Assembly (NCBI GenBank): GCA_964006375.1
Contig: OZ023268.1
Location: forward strand, 82,595,835-82,659,834
Length of the DNA stretch: 64,000 nt
Reading direction: 5' to 3'
DNA from: Tillus elongatus
Lineage: Eukaryota; Arthropoda; Insecta; Coleoptera; Cleridae
The first letter of the stretch is position 1; each line of letters begins with the position of its first letter. The notes under the pieces were generated by a model. The model was given only the letters and a program-made list of their open reading frames with translations. It did no database searches and was not told where the DNA came from. The translations under genes were made by a program, and so were the position numbers. Positions 62,383 to 64,000 of the stretch are shown piece by piece.

Positions 62383-62507
62383 TTGAAACTGACCCCGGAT
62401 ATGGGTTTTAGGGGTCCTAGTTCACGCTCATTTGCAAAATTGTTTTCAAAATTCAAAAGTCGGGATCTCACCGTTAGTGAATTTTTTCTACGAAAATTCA
62501 CTAATAG

Positions 62508-62985
62508 GCGCTAAATGTGGAATACCTTTTCATTAAAAATGTGTAATAACTAAACTTAAAATATAATGGGGCTATTGTTTTGGTAAAGGGCTCTTAGAGC
62601 TTTACTTTGCATTTTACTTTATGACATTTATCAGACAGAATTTAAAAAATCTACTTTGTTGACATTTTGAGGAATTGAGAAAATCGGATGATAATGTGGA
62701 ATACCCGGGTATGTTAAGGTGGAATAGGAAATAAATCTGTAAGAATTTGTGTAAATATGAGGTAATTTAGAAAGTATTAAGAGTTGCATTTATTAACAGA
62801 TTTAAAGAAAAAGAAATATAGAAATAAGGCAAATATTGCCTTAAATTATGCGCAAAAGTCGCAAATATATGCTTCAATGTTGCTTTCTCCCCCACATTAT
62901 CATGGCGCCAACCGTTACAATATACGCATTGGACCCTCTCCTCTTGCATCCTGCGAAAATTTGCCACTACAGAAAATGCACCCAG
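62508..62985 (-). other. probable 3' region of the pogo/Tigger-type element
   Basis: Non-coding. TAATGTGGAATACCCGGGTA (62693-62712) and AAATGTGGAATACCTTTT (62514-62531) are similar; the latter may be the element tip. No second end is in the window. Confidence 0.35.
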
Positions 62986-62989
62986 AATC

Positions 62990-64000
62990 AGGTCGTTCAT
63001 TGATTTCGTTGTCTTGGTTTTGTACTTGCTTAGTAAAAGCTTAATCGTCTGATGAAGAATCGTGCACAGAAACGTTTATTTCAGAATCTTCAGAAGACGA
63101 CAAGCTCTTTCGAGGTTTTTTAATAATGTGCTTAATCTTCTTCGTATTTTATTTACTTGTGCTAGGGTGATTTTCTCCAAATAATTTTTTGTTGCTTGTT
63201 CTTTCTTCTTTTTGTTGATTAGATAAGATGCCAGTTCTTCCTTGTTCGGTGTAAACGTGACAATTTTGGGTATACCTGCTTTGTGACCACGTGCTGCTTT
63301 CTCCCTTTTCAAATTTGGGATTGGTAGAATATCTGTAAGTAAACCTTTGTGATTTATTTTTATTAGGTGGACAGGTAGCTTGTCGGTTGATGTTGGTTTC
63401 ACCAGCAAGAAGAGGTTGAACGTCATTTGGGATAATTTCATCATGCTGCATTTCATTATCAGGTTGCACCTCATCAGCAGTTTTGAGTGTCGTCATCAGA
63501 AACTAAAAAATCTTCTTATTGGAAAACATTTCGTCTTACAGGATAAAGTCCAGTGATTCTAAATCCATTCACAGCTCTTTCTCCGCTTTGAATTTTTAGG
63601 TAGGCTCTACCGAATAATTCACCCATATCATTATGAGTCGCAGGGAGTTGATTTGATCTCAAAGAAATCCTGAGTTCTTCCTTGTAAGAAGTTTTTAGGG
63701 AACCCAATACAGTCTTATCAAGAGGCTGTTTGGTGACTGGTGTGCGGAGGTAAGCAACTAATGGTTACAAAATGTTGTTTTTTCAGCACAGTTACATCCA
63801 GATTTTTTGTATGTATATGATGACCATCCAAAATAATCAAACAGAACTTTCTTTTGTCGGTTTTACGTTCTCAATAAAGCGTTCGGACCACTGTGTGAAT
63901 AGATTAAGTTGGATCCATCCTGAGGGATGAAATGCAAAAATAGTTCCCGGTGGTGTTCCTTTCTTAAGTTGTTCATTGGACTTCTTCCTGGGGAATATCA
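62990..64000 (-). pseudogene. pogo/Tigger (DDE_1-type) transposase, C-terminal part, off right edge
   Basis: Reverse strand from the edge: LKKGTPPGTIFAFHPSGWIQ, LNLFTQWSERFIENVKPTKE, LILDGHHIHTKNLDVTVLKK (catalytic Asp in LDGHHIHT; frame shifted), [20 protein letters not shown] (last catalytic region), [56 protein letters not shown]. Then a basic, low-complexity tail in other frames (INHKGLLTDILPIPNLKREK, VTFTPNKEELASYLINKKKK). Order and wording match jerky/pogo-type transposases. At least three frame breaks. The DNA-binding half lies outside the window. Confidence 0.85.

Larger units (their letters stand above)
60033..62507 (-). mobile_element. full-length HINE-like element, split by LINE A
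   Basis: Reverse strand from 62507 down. 5' tip TTAGTGAATTTTCGTAGAAA with inverted AAAATTCACTA, block A (GGTGAGATCCCGACTTTTGA, CATATCCGGGGTCAGTTTCA), (TA)n 62288-62377, block B (TATCACACCGATAACTCAAA, GGCTTGGATAAGTTTGTTAG), and GAAAATTGACTACCATAACG at 62005. After LINE A (60063-61988) the 3' hairpin resumes at 60062 (CGCACTTGCTGCGTCCAGGC) and ends in TTTTTTG near 60033. Without the LINE it is about 550 bp. This is the most complete reference copy in the window. Confidence 0.85.

Overview
Eukaryotic, almost certainly insect (or other arthropod) genomic DNA: AT-rich, with no operons, no ribosome binding sites and no RNA genes that I can support. It is made nearly entirely of transposable elements nested in one another. 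I found one short stretch (1158-1353) that could be the last coding exon of a host gene. Everything else with recognisable coding capacity is transposon-derived, and every transposase or reverse transcriptase is broken or truncated.

The commonest repeat is a non-autonomous family here called HINE-like. A copy reads: 5' TAGTGAATTTTC followed by its own inverted complement, block A, a long (TA)n array, block B, then GAAAATTCACTA, a small hairpin (ACGCA-CTTGC-TGCGT) and T-rich sequence. That layout (subterminal inverted repeats, central microsatellite, 3' hairpin, T/T flanks) matches Drosophila DINE-1/Helentron-associated elements. More than twenty full, half or mirror-image copies are present. 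They carry most of the long (TA)n arrays and act as hosts for other insertions.

Layout. 1-10.2 kb: mariner remnant, (AAT)n array, a DD41D mariner-type transposase pseudogene split by a nearly complete LINE (LINE B), then the LTR-primer site-gag end of a Ty3/gypsy element, itself cut by a LINE A fragment. 10.2-22.2 kb: DD41D transposons with terminal inverted repeats of a few hundred bp sitting in HINE (TA)n arrays, plus fold-back structures. 22.27-41.94 kb: two nearly identical tandem copies of a 9.84 kb unit holding HINEs, a palindromic element split by LINE C, and a DD41D transposon inside a HINE. 42-48 kb: LINE A (RT plus RNase H) and HINE pieces. 48-54.2 kb: mariner fragment, then a piggyBac gene interrupted by a hAT-like insert that itself holds a HINE, then a DD41D relic. 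54.9-64 kb: jockey-type LINE D, a TIR element with a THAP domain, three LINE A copies with readable target-site duplications, a possible tRNA-derived SINE, and a pogo/Tigger-type transposase running off the right edge.

The insertion order can be read from junctions: HINEs spread repeatedly; TA-targeting DD41D transposons and a gypsy element entered their TA arrays; LINE A inserted later into a HINE terminus, into gypsy gag and into a microsatellite; the 9.84 kb tandem duplication is the youngest event (I see four substitutions between copies), unless it is an assembly artefact.
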